DNA of 54,329 bases, taken from NCBI GenBank assembly GCA_041908165.1, contig JAYRFV010000083.1:1-54329 (forward strand), in the 5' to 3' direction. The notes beneath the pieces are model-generated. The model saw nothing but the letters and a program-made list of their open reading frames with translations, had not been told where the DNA came from and did no database searches. The position numbers and the translations under genes are program-made. This DNA comes from JACQZU01 sp041908165. GTDB lineage: Bacteria > Acidobacteriota > Holophagae > Holophagales > Holophagaceae. Shown here in pieces: positions 1 to 8,045 of this stretch (positions are counted from its first letter, which is position 1; every line of letters starts with the position of its first letter).

Positions 1-192
1 ATTCTCTCTATCCGGTTTTCAAAGACGCCTGGAACTCCATGCCGACCCTACCTTCAACCACTCCAGGCCAGCACCGCCCACACGCGACGACCTCGACCGT
101 CGCGGATAATTAGATTACCACCCGCACACCGAATCGCAAGCCCTTTTTTCTTCCCGGGGCGCCGCCCCCGGGCATCTGCGGGATGATGGGGC
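1..192. other. non-coding stretch upstream of galU
   Basis: No convincing gene is visible here. A 7-bp inverted repeat (27-33 with 62-68, GCCTGGA/TCCAGGC) and a GC-rich near-palindrome at 153-172 lie in it. The second follows a T-rich run at 144-149 and sits about 20 bases before the galU start, so it may form a hairpin in the galU leader. On neither strand is it followed by a T-run in the right place, so it is not a classical terminator. The left end could be the tail of a feature outside the window. Confidence 0.4.
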
Positions 193-1068
193 ATGGCTCC
201 CATCCGCAAGGCCGTCATCCCCGTCGCAGGCCTCGGCACGCGATTCCTGCCCGCCACCAAGGCGCAGCCGAAGGAGATGCTGCCCCTGGTGGACAAGCCG
301 GTGATCCAGCACGTGGTCGAGGAGGCGATCCACGCCGGCATCCAGGACATCGTGCTGGTGACCGGACGCGGCAAGCAGGCCATCGAGAACCACTTCGACG
401 TCGCCTACGAACTCGAGGACGCGCTGCAGCGCCGCGGCCGCCAGGAGGACCTGGAGCTCGTCCGCGGCATTACCCGCATGGCCGCCTTCGCCTACGTCCG
501 CCAGGGCGAGCCCCTGGGGCTCGGCCACGCCGTGCTGTGCGCCCGCACGGCGGTGGGCGACGCGCCCTTCGCGCTGCTCCTGGGTGACGACGTGTTCGAG
601 GAGGCCAATCCCGCGCTGGGGCCGCTGCTGGAGGCCCACGCGCGGACCGGGAAGTCGGTGGTGGGCGTGCAGCGCGTCCCCCATGAGCAGGTCAACCGCT
701 ACGGCATCGTCAACGCCCCGCGGGACGCGCCGCCGGACTGGGAGGTGCAGACCATCGTGGAGAAGCCGGAACCCGGCGATGCGCCCAGCGACTGGGCCGT
801 GGTCGGTCGCTACGTGCTGACGCCCGAGATCTTCGAGCACCTCGCCCGGATCGAACCCGGGGTCGGTGGCGAGTACCAGCTCACCGATGCCCTGGCGGTG
901 CTGGCGCGGGAGGGCCGGCTGGTGGCGGCCCGGATCCCCGCGCGGCGCTTCGACACCGGCAACAAGCTCGACTACCTGAAGGCCAACGTCGCCTTCGCCC
1001 TGGGCCGGCCCGACCTCCGCGCGGACTTCCTCGCCTTCCTCCGGGACCTGGTGGGCGGCCGATCCTAG
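193..1068 (+). CDS. galU: UTP--glucose-1-phosphate uridylyltransferase
   Basis: Cytosolic nucleotidyltransferase making UDP-glucose from UTP and glucose-1-phosphate for cell-envelope and exopolysaccharide sugars. The 291-residue protein has the usual GalU length. It opens with the nucleotide-binding signature AGLGTRFLPATK (residues 12-23), followed by PKEMLPLVDKP, and carries the LLGDDVF and VEKP segments expected of the family. The ATG at 193 is chosen because the protein then begins just before the conserved beta strand; the Shine-Dalgarno sequence is weak (GATGGGG). Its TAG stop overlaps the stop of the convergent mnmG in a shared CTAG. Family assignment is secure; the exact sugar-nucleotide preference is inferred. 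Confidence 0.95.
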   Translation: MAPIRKAVIPVAGLGTRFLPATKAQPKEMLPLVDKPVIQHVVEEAIHAGIQDIVLVTGRGKQAIENHFDVAYELEDALQRRGRQEDLELVRGITRMAAFAYVRQGEPLGLGHAVLCARTAVGDAPFALLLGDDVFEEANPALGPLLEAHARTGKSVVGVQRVPHEQVNRYGIVNAPRDAPPDWEVQTIVEKPEPGDAPSDWAVVGRYVLTPEIFEHLARIEPGVGGEYQLTDALAVLAREGRLVAARIPARRFDTGNKLDYLKANVAFALGRPDLRADFLAFLRDLVGGRS

Positions 1069-2972
1069 CCCGTCGCCGTGCCGGATCCCGGCGCGCGCCT
1101 CGCGGCGATCAGCATGTGCAGGAGGGTCACCGCGGCCGGCGTGATGCCGGGGATGCGGCTCGCCTGGCCCAGCGTGTCCGGGCGGTGCCGGCGCAGCTTC
1201 TCCTGCACCTCGCGGCTGAGGCCGGGGAGGTGCTCGGTGCGGAAGTCGGCGGGGATGAAGACGTGGTCCCAGGCGCGCTGTCCCTCCAGCAGCCGGGCCT
1301 CGCGCTCCCGGTAGGCGTGGTAGCGCACCTCGAAGAGCAGCAGGTCCCGCTCCAGGGTCGGATTCCACCCGGCGCCGGGCTCCGCCCATTCCGGCAGCAG
1401 GGCGAGCGCCGCGTCGGCGAGCTCCGCGCCGATCTGCTGGCGGCCGAGGAGGTCGAGGAGGGTCATGCCGGAGGGCAGCTTCAGCCCCGCCCCGGCGGCG
1501 ATCGCCCCCCACGGCGAGGTGGCTGTGACCCAGGACCGGTCGGCGGCGGCGTGCAGGCGGTCGCGCCGCTCCTGCCGCGCATCCACGGTGGCCAGCTCAT
1601 CCGGGGACAGCGCGCCCAGCTCGCGCGCCTTCGCCCGCAGCCGGGTGTCCGCCAGGTCGCAGGCGAGGCCGAGGCGGTGCTCGGCGCGGGCGGTGAGCAT
1701 GCGGTAGGGCTCGTCCGTCCCCTTCGTCACCAGGTCGTCGACCATGACCCCGATGTAGGCCTCCGAGCGCTCGAGCACGAAGGGCTCCAGCCCGCGCAGC
1801 GCGCGCACGGCGTTGGCGGCGGCCACAAGGCCCTGGCCGGCGGCCTCCTCGTAGCCGGTGGTGCCGTTGATCTGGCCGGCGAACCAGACGCCGTCCAGGT
1901 CCTGCACCCGGAGGTCCCGGCCCAGCTGCAGGGGATCGAAGCTGTCGTACTCGATGGCGTAGCCGGGGCGCAGGATCTCGGCCCGCTCGAAGCCCGGCAG
2001 GCTGCGGACCATCGCCTCCTGGACCTCGAGCGGCATGCTGGTGCTGAAGCCCGACAGGTAGATCTCCTCGGTCTCCAGGCTCTCCGGCTCGACGAAGATC
2101 TGGTGGTGGCCCTTGTCCGGGAACTTCACGTACTTGTCCTCGAGGGAGGGACAGTAGCGCGGGCCGATCCCTTCCACGTGCCCGCCGTACATCGCCGACC
2201 GGTGCAGGTGGTCGCGGACGATGCGCTCGGTGGCCGCGGTGGTGTGGACGATGTGGCAGTCCACCTGCGGCAGCGGGATCCCCTCCGAGAAGAAGCTGAA
2301 GGGCCGCGGCGGCCGGTCCCCGGGCTGGACCTGGAGCCGGGCGAAGTCGATGGAGGACCGGGCGAGCCGGGGGCTGGTGCCGGTCTTCAGGCGCCGCCGG
2401 CGCAGGCCCAGCGCCGCCAGCTGTTCGGCCAGGTCCACGCTCGGGGGCTCGCTGGACCGTCCGGCCGGGATGCGCCGCTCGCCGATCAGGATCTGGCCGT
2501 TGAGGAAGGTCCCGGTGGTGAGGACCACGGCCTCGCAGGCCAGCACCCCGCCGTCCTGGAGTTCGACGCCGCGGAGCCGCCGGGTCCCGGCCTCCCAGAG
2601 CAGCCGGACCACCGTGCCGTGCCTGAGGCTGAGACCGGGCTGCCGCTCCAGCATCCGCCGCGCCTCGCGCCGGTAGCGGGCCTTGTCGGCCTGGGCGCGC
2701 GGTCCGCGGACCGCCAGGCCCCGACTCTCGTTGAGGATCCGGAAGTGGATGCCGGTGCGGTCGATGAGCCGGCCCATGGCGCCGCCGAGGGCGTCCAGCT
2801 CGCGCACCATGTGGCCCTTCCCGACCCCGCCGATGCTCGGGTTGCAGCTCATCTGCCCGATCTGGTCCAGGTTCATGGTGACCAGGGTGGTGGCCATGCC
2901 CATGCGCGCGGCAAGGTTCGCCGCCTCTATCCCGGCGTGGCCGCCTCCGACCACCACCACGCGCTGCCGCAT
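1065..2972 (-). CDS. mnmG: tRNA uridine-5-carboxymethylaminomethyl modification enzyme MnmG
   Basis: FAD-dependent subunit that, with the GTPase MnmE, installs the carboxymethylaminomethyl group on the wobble uridine of certain tRNAs in the cytosol. The N-terminus has the dinucleotide-binding GGGHAG motif at residues 9-14, then the family segments SCNPSIGG and GKGHMVRELDALGG. The C-terminal helical domain ends with the typical SRIPGITPAA segment. At 635 residues it matches the family. I start at the ATG at 2972 because GGGAGG lies 11 bases upstream; an in-frame GTG at 2984 would add four residues. mnmE and rsmG, frequent neighbours elsewhere, are not in this window. Confidence 0.95.
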   Translation of the reverse strand: MRQRVVVVGGGHAGIEAANLAARMGMATTLVTMNLDQIGQMSCNPSIGGVGKGHMVRELDALGGAMGRLIDRTGIHFRILNESRGLAVRGPRAQADKARYRREARRMLERQPGLSLRHGTVVRLLWEAGTRRLRGVELQDGGVLACEAVVLTTGTFLNGQILIGERRIPAGRSSEPPSVDLAEQLAALGLRRRRLKTGTSPRLARSSIDFARLQVQPGDRPPRPFSFFSEGIPLPQVDCHIVHTTAATERIVRDHLHRSAMYGGHVEGIGPRYCPSLEDKYVKFPDKGHHQIFVEPESLETEEIYLSGFSTSMPLEVQEAMVRSLPGFERAEILRPGYAIEYDSFDPLQLGRDLRVQDLDGVWFAGQINGTTGYEEAAGQGLVAAANAVRALRGLEPFVLERSEAYIGVMVDDLVTKGTDEPYRMLTARAEHRLGLACDLADTRLRAKARELGALSPDELATVDARQERRDRLHAAADRSWVTATSPWGAIAAGAGLKLPSGMTLLDLLGRQQIGAELADAALALLPEWAEPGAGWNPTLERDLLLFEVRYHAYREREARLLEGQRAWDHVFIPADFRTEHLPGLSREVQEKLRRHRPDTLGQASRIPGITPAAVTLLHMLIAARRAPGSGTATG

Positions 2973-3047
2973 GCTCCCCTGCACCTCCCGCGCCCCAGGT
3001 TAACGCCCGCCCGACTCCGGCCGATGCCTTTGTGGGAGAATGGCCCG

Positions 3048-3890
3048 ATGCGCGTCCGATTGAGTCCAGAGGAACGCCGGGAACGCCGGAAGCGGGCCGT
3101 CCAGCGCTCCAAGTTCGCCCTGCCGAGCATCATCACCCTGTTCTCCGTGGCCTGCGGCTTCTCTAGCGTGGTCATGTCGATCAACGCCGCCGGCGAGCGG
3201 CCTTCGCAGTACTTCCTCTACGCGGCCGCCCTGCTGGTCCTGGCGGGCGTCTTCGACGGCCTGGACGGCCGGGTCGCCCGCGCCACCAACACCGCCACGG
3301 AGTTCGGCGTGCAGCTGGACTCGCTGGCCGACGTCGTGAGCTTCGGCATGGCCCCGGCGATCCTCGCCTACCGCTACGGGTTCTTCCAGATCGGCCTCGC
3401 CGACCACCTGGTCCGCAACATCGGGTGGGCCGCCTGCTTCTTCTTCGTCGCCTGCGGCGCCCTGCGGCTGGCCCGGTTCAACGTCCAGGTCGGCCACGTG
3501 GATCCGCGGTACTTCGTCGGCATGCCGATCCCCGCGGGCGCCGCGGGCATCGCCTCCGTGATCCTGTGCTGGCCCGAGCCGCCCTCGCGCCTTCTCTACG
3601 CCTACCTGTTCGCCGGGATGCTGTTCCTGGTGGCGCTGCTGATGGTGTCCACGGTCCGGTTCCCCAGCTTCAAGAAGAAGCCCACCAGCCCCCGCGGCAC
3701 CCTGTGGAGCAGCATCGGCCTGGTGGCCATGCTGTCCCTGCTGATCATCTTCCGCGAACGGTTCTTCCTCGGCTTCTTCGCCCTGCTCACGGGGCTGTCC
3801 CTGGCCATGAACCTCGCCTGGATGCTGGGCTGGCGGGGAATCCACCCTCCCGAACGGCACCGCCCTTCGCAGGAGGAGCCTGGAGCCTAG
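3048..3890 (+). CDS. pssA: CDP-diacylglycerol--serine O-phosphatidyltransferase
   Basis: Integral membrane enzyme transferring a phosphatidyl group from CDP-diacylglycerol to serine, the first step to phosphatidylserine and phosphatidylethanolamine. The CDP-alcohol phosphatidyltransferase signature D-x2-DG-x2-AR-x8-G-x3-D-x3-D is complete, beginning DGLDGRVAR, and several hydrophobic helices follow. The 280-residue length fits the type II (Bacillus-like) enzymes. An upstream ATG at 3024 exists, but the start at 3048 leaves a basic cytosolic N-terminus directly before helix 1, as in homologues. It is divergent from mnmG across about 75 bases, and its stop overlaps that of the next gene on the other strand. 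No phosphatidylserine decarboxylase gene is next to it. Confidence 0.9.
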   Translation: MRVRLSPEERRERRKRAVQRSKFALPSIITLFSVACGFSSVVMSINAAGERPSQYFLYAAALLVLAGVFDGLDGRVARATNTATEFGVQLDSLADVVSFGMAPAILAYRYGFFQIGLADHLVRNIGWAACFFFVACGALRLARFNVQVGHVDPRYFVGMPIPAGAAGIASVILCWPEPPSRLLYAYLFAGMLFLVALLMVSTVRFPSFKKKPTSPRGTLWSSIGLVAMLSLLIIFRERFFLGFFALLTGLSLAMNLAWMLGWRGIHPPERHRPSQEEPGA

Positions 3891-4399
3891 CTGACCGGGG
3901 TGCCGCCGTCGGGAACGGATACGCCGGCCACGGTGGCGGACTTGGGGTTCACCAGCACCTTCCCGCCGGTGCCGGGACCGACCGCGAAGACCGCGCCCTG
4001 CTTGGCCCCCGCTTCGGTGGTGGCGATGGTCGGCACGTGCTGGGCGGCCATCCGCTGGATCAGGAAGGTGGCGCCGGGCTGGCCGTCCCCGGCGACGCGG
4101 TCGCCCGGGATCAGGACCAGGACGTGGGGCTTCTGCGACATCAGCGCCCCCACGGCCTTGCCCATGTCCTGCGGGCCCTTCACGTCGACCAGCGCGATCT
4201 TCATCCCGCCGGCGGCGCCGGCGAGGGCGTCCACCTTGCCCTTGGAGCTTGCGGAATCCGCGACCACCGCGATCACGGTCTTGTCCGGCCAGGTCTTCTT
4301 CAGCACCTGGATCATCTGGTCGTAGTCGCCGCCCCAGGCCGCGATCGCGCCGAAGGCCAGCAGTCCGAGACGTCCTGCCCTGATGGTCCTGTGGAACAT
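3887..4399 (-). CDS. secreted protein, tandem paralogue A, resembling one lobe of an ABC substrate-binding protein
   Basis: A 170-residue protein with a basic N-terminus and a short hydrophobic stretch that looks like a signal peptide, followed by a compact alternating alpha/beta domain. Segments such as VLVLIPGDRVAGDG, VPTIATTEAGAKQGAVFAVGP and a repeated AVAGV-type ending recall one lobe of the ABC_sub_bind (substrate-binding) fold, though far too short for the full two-lobed protein. The ATG at 4399 is preceded by GGAGGG. It is roughly 70% identical by eye to the gene immediately upstream (4462-4965), so the pair arose by tandem duplication. No permease or ATPase gene is adjacent. The function is unknown; periplasmic ligand binding is inference. 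Confidence 0.75.
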   Translation of the reverse strand: MFHRTIRAGRLGLLAFGAIAAWGGDYDQMIQVLKKTWPDKTVIAVVADSASSKGKVDALAGAAGGMKIALVDVKGPQDMGKAVGALMSQKPHVLVLIPGDRVAGDGQPGATFLIQRMAAQHVPTIATTEAGAKQGAVFAVGPGTGGKVLVNPKSATVAGVSVPDGGTPVS

Positions 4400-4461
4400 G
4401 GTCCCTCCGCGCCGTGAATGGTGTTTCGGCCGCGGCCGGGCCGGCTTGAGATTGGGCACGT

Positions 4462-4965
4462 TCAGGAGACCGACTGGCCCTCGGGGAGGCTGACCCCGGC
4501 CACCGCGGCCGACTTGCCGTTGGTGAGGATCCTGCCCGCCGTGGTCGGCCCGACCGCGAACACCGCCCCCTGCTTGGCCCCGGCCTCGGTGGTGGCGACC
4601 GTGGGGATGTGCTGGGCCGCCAGCCGCTGCACCAGGAAGGTGGCCCCGGCCTGGCCATCGCCCGCCACCCGGTCGCCCGGGATCAGCACCAGCACCTGGG
4701 GTTTCTGGCTGCCGAGGGCGGCGACCGCCTTGCCGACGTCCTGCGGCCCCTTGACATCCACCACGGCGATCTTCATGCCGGCGCTGGCCGCGGCGAGGGC
4801 GTCGACCTTGGCCTTGGAGGCCGCGACATCGCAGACCACCGCCAGGACCGTGCGCTCCGGCCAGCTCTTCCTGACGGCCGCCACCAACTGGTCGAAATCG
4901 CCGCCCCAGGCGGCCACGGACAGGCACCCGGCCGCCGCCATGCGGCCCCATCGAAGATTCGCCAT
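4462..4965 (-). CDS. secreted protein, tandem paralogue B, resembling one lobe of an ABC substrate-binding protein
   Basis: A 167-residue protein and paralogue of the gene at 3887-4399. Both share WGGD near the mature N-terminus, KVDALA, VDVKGPQD, VLVLIPGDRVAGDG and TTEAGAKQGAVFAVGP. The first 20 or so residues look like a weak signal peptide ending near AAWGG. The copies are separated by 62 bases and read in the same direction, this one first, so they are probably one transcript. The region upstream is AT-rich and holds an 8-bp inverted repeat (5031-5060). I do not recognise a characterised family for the short form. A single-lobe ligand-binding role is suggested only by similarity of the fold segments. 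Confidence 0.75.
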   Translation of the reverse strand: MANLRWGRMAAAGCLSVAAWGGDFDQLVAAVRKSWPERTVLAVVCDVAASKAKVDALAAASAGMKIAVVDVKGPQDVGKAVAALGSQKPQVLVLIPGDRVAGDGQAGATFLVQRLAAQHIPTVATTEAGAKQGAVFAVGPTTAGRILTNGKSAAVAGVSLPEGQSVS

Positions 4966-5030
4966 GCGCGAGCTCCCTGTTGGGCAGTCCCCTGCCAGAG
5001 TGCTGCATCGGCAAAAAGCGACCGGACTTT

Positions 5031-5060
5031 AGAAAAATCCTATCAGTGTCGAATTTTTCT
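5031..5060. promoter_or_regulatory. 8-bp inverted repeat upstream of the paralogue pair
   Basis: AGAAAAAT (5031-5038) and its exact reverse complement ATTTTTCT (5053-5060) are separated by 14 bases in the AT-rich gap between the nupC stop and paralogue B. The stem is A/T-only, so it fits a protein-binding operator or promoter element better than a stable RNA hairpin. It could also help end nupC transcripts. Confidence 0.35.
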
Positions 5061-5088
5061 CAGCGCTGGATCGATCCGCGGATGGCAA

Positions 5089-6486
5089 TTAACTGAGAAC
5101 ACCGGCGATGCAGGCGCTCATGAAGTTGGCGAGGGTGCCCGCCAGCATGGCGCGCAATCCCAGCCGCGCCAGGTCGCCGCGGCGCTCCGGGACCAGGGCG
5201 CCGATCCCTCCCACCTGGATGGCGATGCTGCTGAAATTGGCAAAGCCGCACAGGGCGAAGGTCGAGATGAGCTTGGCCTTCTCGCTGAGCGCCGGCAGCT
5301 GACCGAGCTCGATGAAGGCGACGAACTCGTTGACCACCATGCGCTTGCCGAGCAGGGCCCCGATCGTCCCGGCCTCGCCCCAGGGCACCCCCATCAGGAA
5401 GGCGAAGGGTTTGAAGACCGTGCCCAGCACGGCCTCGAGGGTGAAGGCCGGGTGGACCGCCTTCATCAGCCCGTTCACCAGCGCCACCAGGGCGATGAAG
5501 GCCACCAGCATCACCGCGACGTTGAAGGCGAGCTGCCCACCCTCGCCGGCGCCGCGGGCGGCGGCGTCGAGGATGTTGGCGTCGTGGTTGGGGAGGTCGA
5601 CCTTGACCTCGCCTGCGGTCTCCGGGGATTCCGTCTCCGGTTCGAGGATCTTGGCCATCATGATCGCCCCGGGGGCGGTCATGATCACCGCCGTCAGCAG
5701 GTGCACGATGTCGACCTTGGCGATCTGCACGTAGGCCACCATGATCGAGCCGGATACATGGGCCATCCCGGCGGTCATGATCGTCATCAGCTCGCTGCGG
5801 GTGAAACGCGCCAGGAAGGGACGCACCGTCAGCGGCGCCTCGGTCTGGCCCATCAGGATCGAGGCGGCGACCGACACGCTCTCGGCCCCGCTGACCTTGA
5901 GCAGCCGTCCCATGGCCCGCGCGGTGGCCCCGACCACCCACTGCATCACGCCGAGGTAGTAGAGCACCGCGAAGATGCTGGCGACGAAGATGATCACCGG
6001 CAGAACGACGAAGGCGAACACCAGGCCGGTGCTGCCGGCCGGGTTGGCGAGGCTGCCGAACACGAAGCGGGCGCCCTCGGCGCCGTAGGCCATCAGGTGC
6101 TCCACCACCTGGCGCATGCGGTCGAAGCTGCGTCCCACCAGGTTGCCCCAGAGCATGCCGTAGACGACCAGGACGAACACCGCCCAGTTGAGGGCGCGGT
6201 TCTGCACGCCGGCGAAGCGCCGGAGGGCGGCAGGAAGGAACATCAGGGCCGCCACCACCCACCCCAGCCCCAGGTAGGTTCCGCCGATCCTGAAACCCGG
6301 CCAGGGCAGCAGCGCGGTCAGCGCGGCGCTGATCGCCGAGCCCTTGAGCACCACCACGGCGAACACCCACTGCAGCACCAGCGCCCAGGCGATCGTGCGC
6401 CAGTGGATCGACCGGCGGTCCCGGGACATCAGCAGGGCCAGTCCGAGGAAGAACAGCAGGCCGGCAAGGCCCATGAGGCGGTTCAT
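5089..6486 (-). CDS. concentrative nucleoside transporter (CNT/NupC family)
   Basis: Inner-membrane symporter importing nucleosides with a cation. The 465-residue protein is strongly hydrophobic with many membrane segments. It contains the family signatures GQTEAPLTVRPFL (central nucleoside-recognition motif) and NEFVAFIELG (C-terminal motif), plus a Gate-like stretch around VVGATARAMGRLL. An insertion of charged residues (about 290-315, ETESPETAGEVKVD and following) separates central helices, a common variation in the family. The start at 6486 places a hydrophobic helix at the very N-terminus. It stands alone, with no nucleoside hydrolase or phosphorylase gene beside it. Specificity (pyrimidine or purine, H+ or Na+) cannot be read here. 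Confidence 0.9.
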   Translation of the reverse strand: MNRLMGLAGLLFFLGLALLMSRDRRSIHWRTIAWALVLQWVFAVVVLKGSAISAALTALLPWPGFRIGGTYLGLGWVVAALMFLPAALRRFAGVQNRALNWAVFVLVVYGMLWGNLVGRSFDRMRQVVEHLMAYGAEGARFVFGSLANPAGSTGLVFAFVVLPVIIFVASIFAVLYYLGVMQWVVGATARAMGRLLKVSGAESVSVAASILMGQTEAPLTVRPFLARFTRSELMTIMTAGMAHVSGSIMVAYVQIAKVDIVHLLTAVIMTAPGAIMMAKILEPETESPETAGEVKVDLPNHDANILDAAARGAGEGGQLAFNVAVMLVAFIALVALVNGLMKAVHPAFTLEAVLGTVFKPFAFLMGVPWGEAGTIGALLGKRMVVNEFVAFIELGQLPALSEKAKLISTFALCGFANFSSIAIQVGGIGALVPERRGDLARLGLRAMLAGTLANFMSACIAGVLS

Positions 6487-6540
6487 AGCGTCACTCCCAG
6501 TGGCAGGATGGGCGAGGCCCGGTCCGGACCCCGCCCAGGA

Positions 6541-6900
6541 TCAAAGCTCGGCGTTGAGAAGCTCGATGGCCCGTTCCATCTGGTAGCGGGCGCGGCCCAG
6601 CAGGCCCTCGCGCTGCATCACGAGGACCAGGGTGCAGCTCTCGCTGGCGCCCATCATCAGGATCCAGTGCTGGCTCGTGCAGAAGGCCGCCTGCTCGATC
6701 TCGCCCTTGTCGAACTCCTCCACCGCCTGGCTCATGTGCCTCCGCACCACCTTCTCGTAGGCCCCGAGCAGCTGCAGGGCCTCGTTGGGGACCTGGATGG
6801 TGCGGGTGCAGAGCGGTTCGCCGTCGTGGTCGTTGAAGGTGGCGGCGATCGACTCGGGCACCCGCTCGATGAGCTGGTCGAGGATTTCCTGGAAGGTCAT
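6541..6900 (-). CDS. Roadblock/LC7-like protein
   Basis: A 119-residue soluble protein. The layout, with an N-terminal helix (FQEILDQLIERVPE), a strand with ATFNDHDGEPL, a long central helix and a final GLLGRARYQMERAIELL helix, fits the Roadblock/LC7 fold of MglB-like regulators that act on small Ras-like GTPases. No MglA-type GTPase gene is found in the window, so a partner would have to be encoded elsewhere. The ATG at 6900 gives a compact domain with no signal peptide. The next gene downstream is nupC, 54 bases away; the gene upstream encodes a DUF2752 membrane protein. Fold assignment is by eye. Confidence 0.7.
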   Translation of the reverse strand: MTFQEILDQLIERVPESIAATFNDHDGEPLCTRTIQVPNEALQLLGAYEKVVRRHMSQAVEEFDKGEIEQAAFCTSQHWILMMGASESCTLVLVMQREGLLGRARYQMERAIELLNAEL

Positions 6901-6950
6901 GCGGCGCTCCCGGGCGGTGGCCCCATCATGCCCCTTCCGGCGCCGGGGCG

Positions 6951-7331
6951 CTACATCCCGCGCAGCACCTGCAGGACCCAGGTGCCGACCAGCGCCGCTC
7001 CGGCCAGGGCGCGCGGCAGCCAGTGATCGGGCGGTTCCGGGTAGGGCCGGCCGCGCCACGCCCGCTGCAGGTCCCAGGCTGCGGCGAGCGGCGCCAGCAG
7101 CAGGATCACGCAGGCCGCCGGGTGCCAGCGGAACGCCTCGGACCACTGCCCCCCCGACAGGGCGATGCAGCAGCGGGTCAGGCCGCAGGTGGCGCAGGGG
7201 AGCCCTGTGAGGGCCTTGAAGGGGCAGGCCGGCAGCAGGTGCGGCAGCAGCCTCGCCAGCGGGCCGGCCAGCGCGATCCCGGCGGCGCCCAGCAGGCAGG
7301 CGAGGGCGACCCAGGGCACCCGTGCGCCCAT
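6951..7331 (-). CDS. DUF2752 membrane protein
   Basis: A 126-residue protein with about three membrane helices. It carries the DUF2752 hallmark CPFKALTGLPCATCGLTR, with cysteines in the pattern C-x-n-TG-x2-C-x2-CG-x-TR, followed by a further cysteine and a WHP segment in the next loop. The family has no established function; the conserved cysteines suggest metal binding or a redox or structural role at the membrane face. The start codon directly abuts the TAA stop of the upstream Yip1-like gene, so the two are almost certainly translated from one transcript. Confidence 0.8.
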   Translation of the reverse strand: MGARVPWVALACLLGAAGIALAGPLARLLPHLLPACPFKALTGLPCATCGLTRCCIALSGGQWSEAFRWHPAACVILLLAPLAAAWDLQRAWRGRPYPEPPDHWLPRALAGAALVGTWVLQVLRGM

Positions 7332-8045
7332 TTAGGCCACCGGCAGGAGGAACACCACGCCCACCAGCCCCAACAGCGCAGCCACGCAGCAGCCGGCCAG
7401 GACGATGTGCAGCAGGGTCGCGCCGATGCCCTTCCAGAGCGGAATCCCGTGGAAGGCGGCCAGGGCGAAGCCGCGGAGCACCCAGAAGTACAGGCCGACC
7501 AGCAGGAGCGGAAGGCCGAGCAGCAGGCCCAGCACCGGAAGGTCGCCGAGCAGCGCGGCCAGGGCGCCGATCACCCCCACCGAGAACGCTTCCGATTCCG
7601 CCAGCAGGGTGGTCCGGAAGGGCTTTCCCCCCTTGAGGCCGCCCAGCAGCCAGAGGCAGCCGTGGTCCCAGACCGCGTCGTGGATCCAGAGGCCCACGAG
7701 GCCGAGCGGGGCGGCCAGGAGCCCCCACGCGAGCAGCGTTGCGGCCGGGGGCAGGTTCGGCAGCTGGTCCAGGAAGGCCTTGAGTTCCTCGGCGCGGAGG
7801 TCGGGACTGAGCGTGCTCAGGCGGGGCAGCAGCAGCTTCCAGACGAATCCGTCCATGCCCTTGAAGGCGGCGTAGGCGAAGCTGAGCTTGAGCACCGCGA
7901 TCGCCCAGGCCAGCCAGGCCACCGGCAGCCGCAGCGCGAGCATGCGGAGAATGGAGGCGCCCAGGGCAGGGGGCGCTGCCGCCAGCTCGGCGAAGCCCTC
8001 CCGTGGGCGGACCGCCCGGCGCCAGAGCCCGGCCGCGTCGATCAA
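7332..8045 (-). CDS. Yip1-like integral membrane protein (TTG start)
   Basis: A 237-residue protein with about five hydrophobic segments and a cytosolic N-terminus containing RRAVRPREGF, the type of opening (R-P-x-x-x-F) seen in bacterial Yip1-domain proteins. No ATG or GTG lies in the right place. The only plausible start is the TTG at 8045, which overlaps the upstream gene's TGA as TTGA and implies translational coupling. The gene lies between a second Yip1-like gene and a DUF2752 gene. No enzymatic motif is visible; a role in membrane organisation or in holding a transporter together is only a guess. Confidence 0.7.
   Translation of the reverse strand: MIDAAGLWRRAVRPREGFAELAAAPPALGASILRMLALRLPVAWLAWAIAVLKLSFAYAAFKGMDGFVWKLLLPRLSTLSPDLRAEELKAFLDQLPNLPPAATLLAWGLLAAPLGLVGLWIHDAVWDHGCLWLLGGLKGGKPFRTTLLAESEAFSVGVIGALAALLGDLPVLGLLLGLPLLLVGLYFWVLRGFALAAFHGIPLWKGIGATLLHIVLAGCCVAALLGLVGVVFLLPVA

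Noticed and set aside
144..172. T-run plus GC-rich palindrome as a terminator
   Set aside because: The T-run precedes the stem on the plus strand, and the minus strand would give an A-run, so neither direction fits a Rho-independent terminator.
4609..7026. Long rightward open frame through the nupC region
   Set aside because: It is antisense to a transporter with intact family motifs, and the translation is low-complexity and His-rich.
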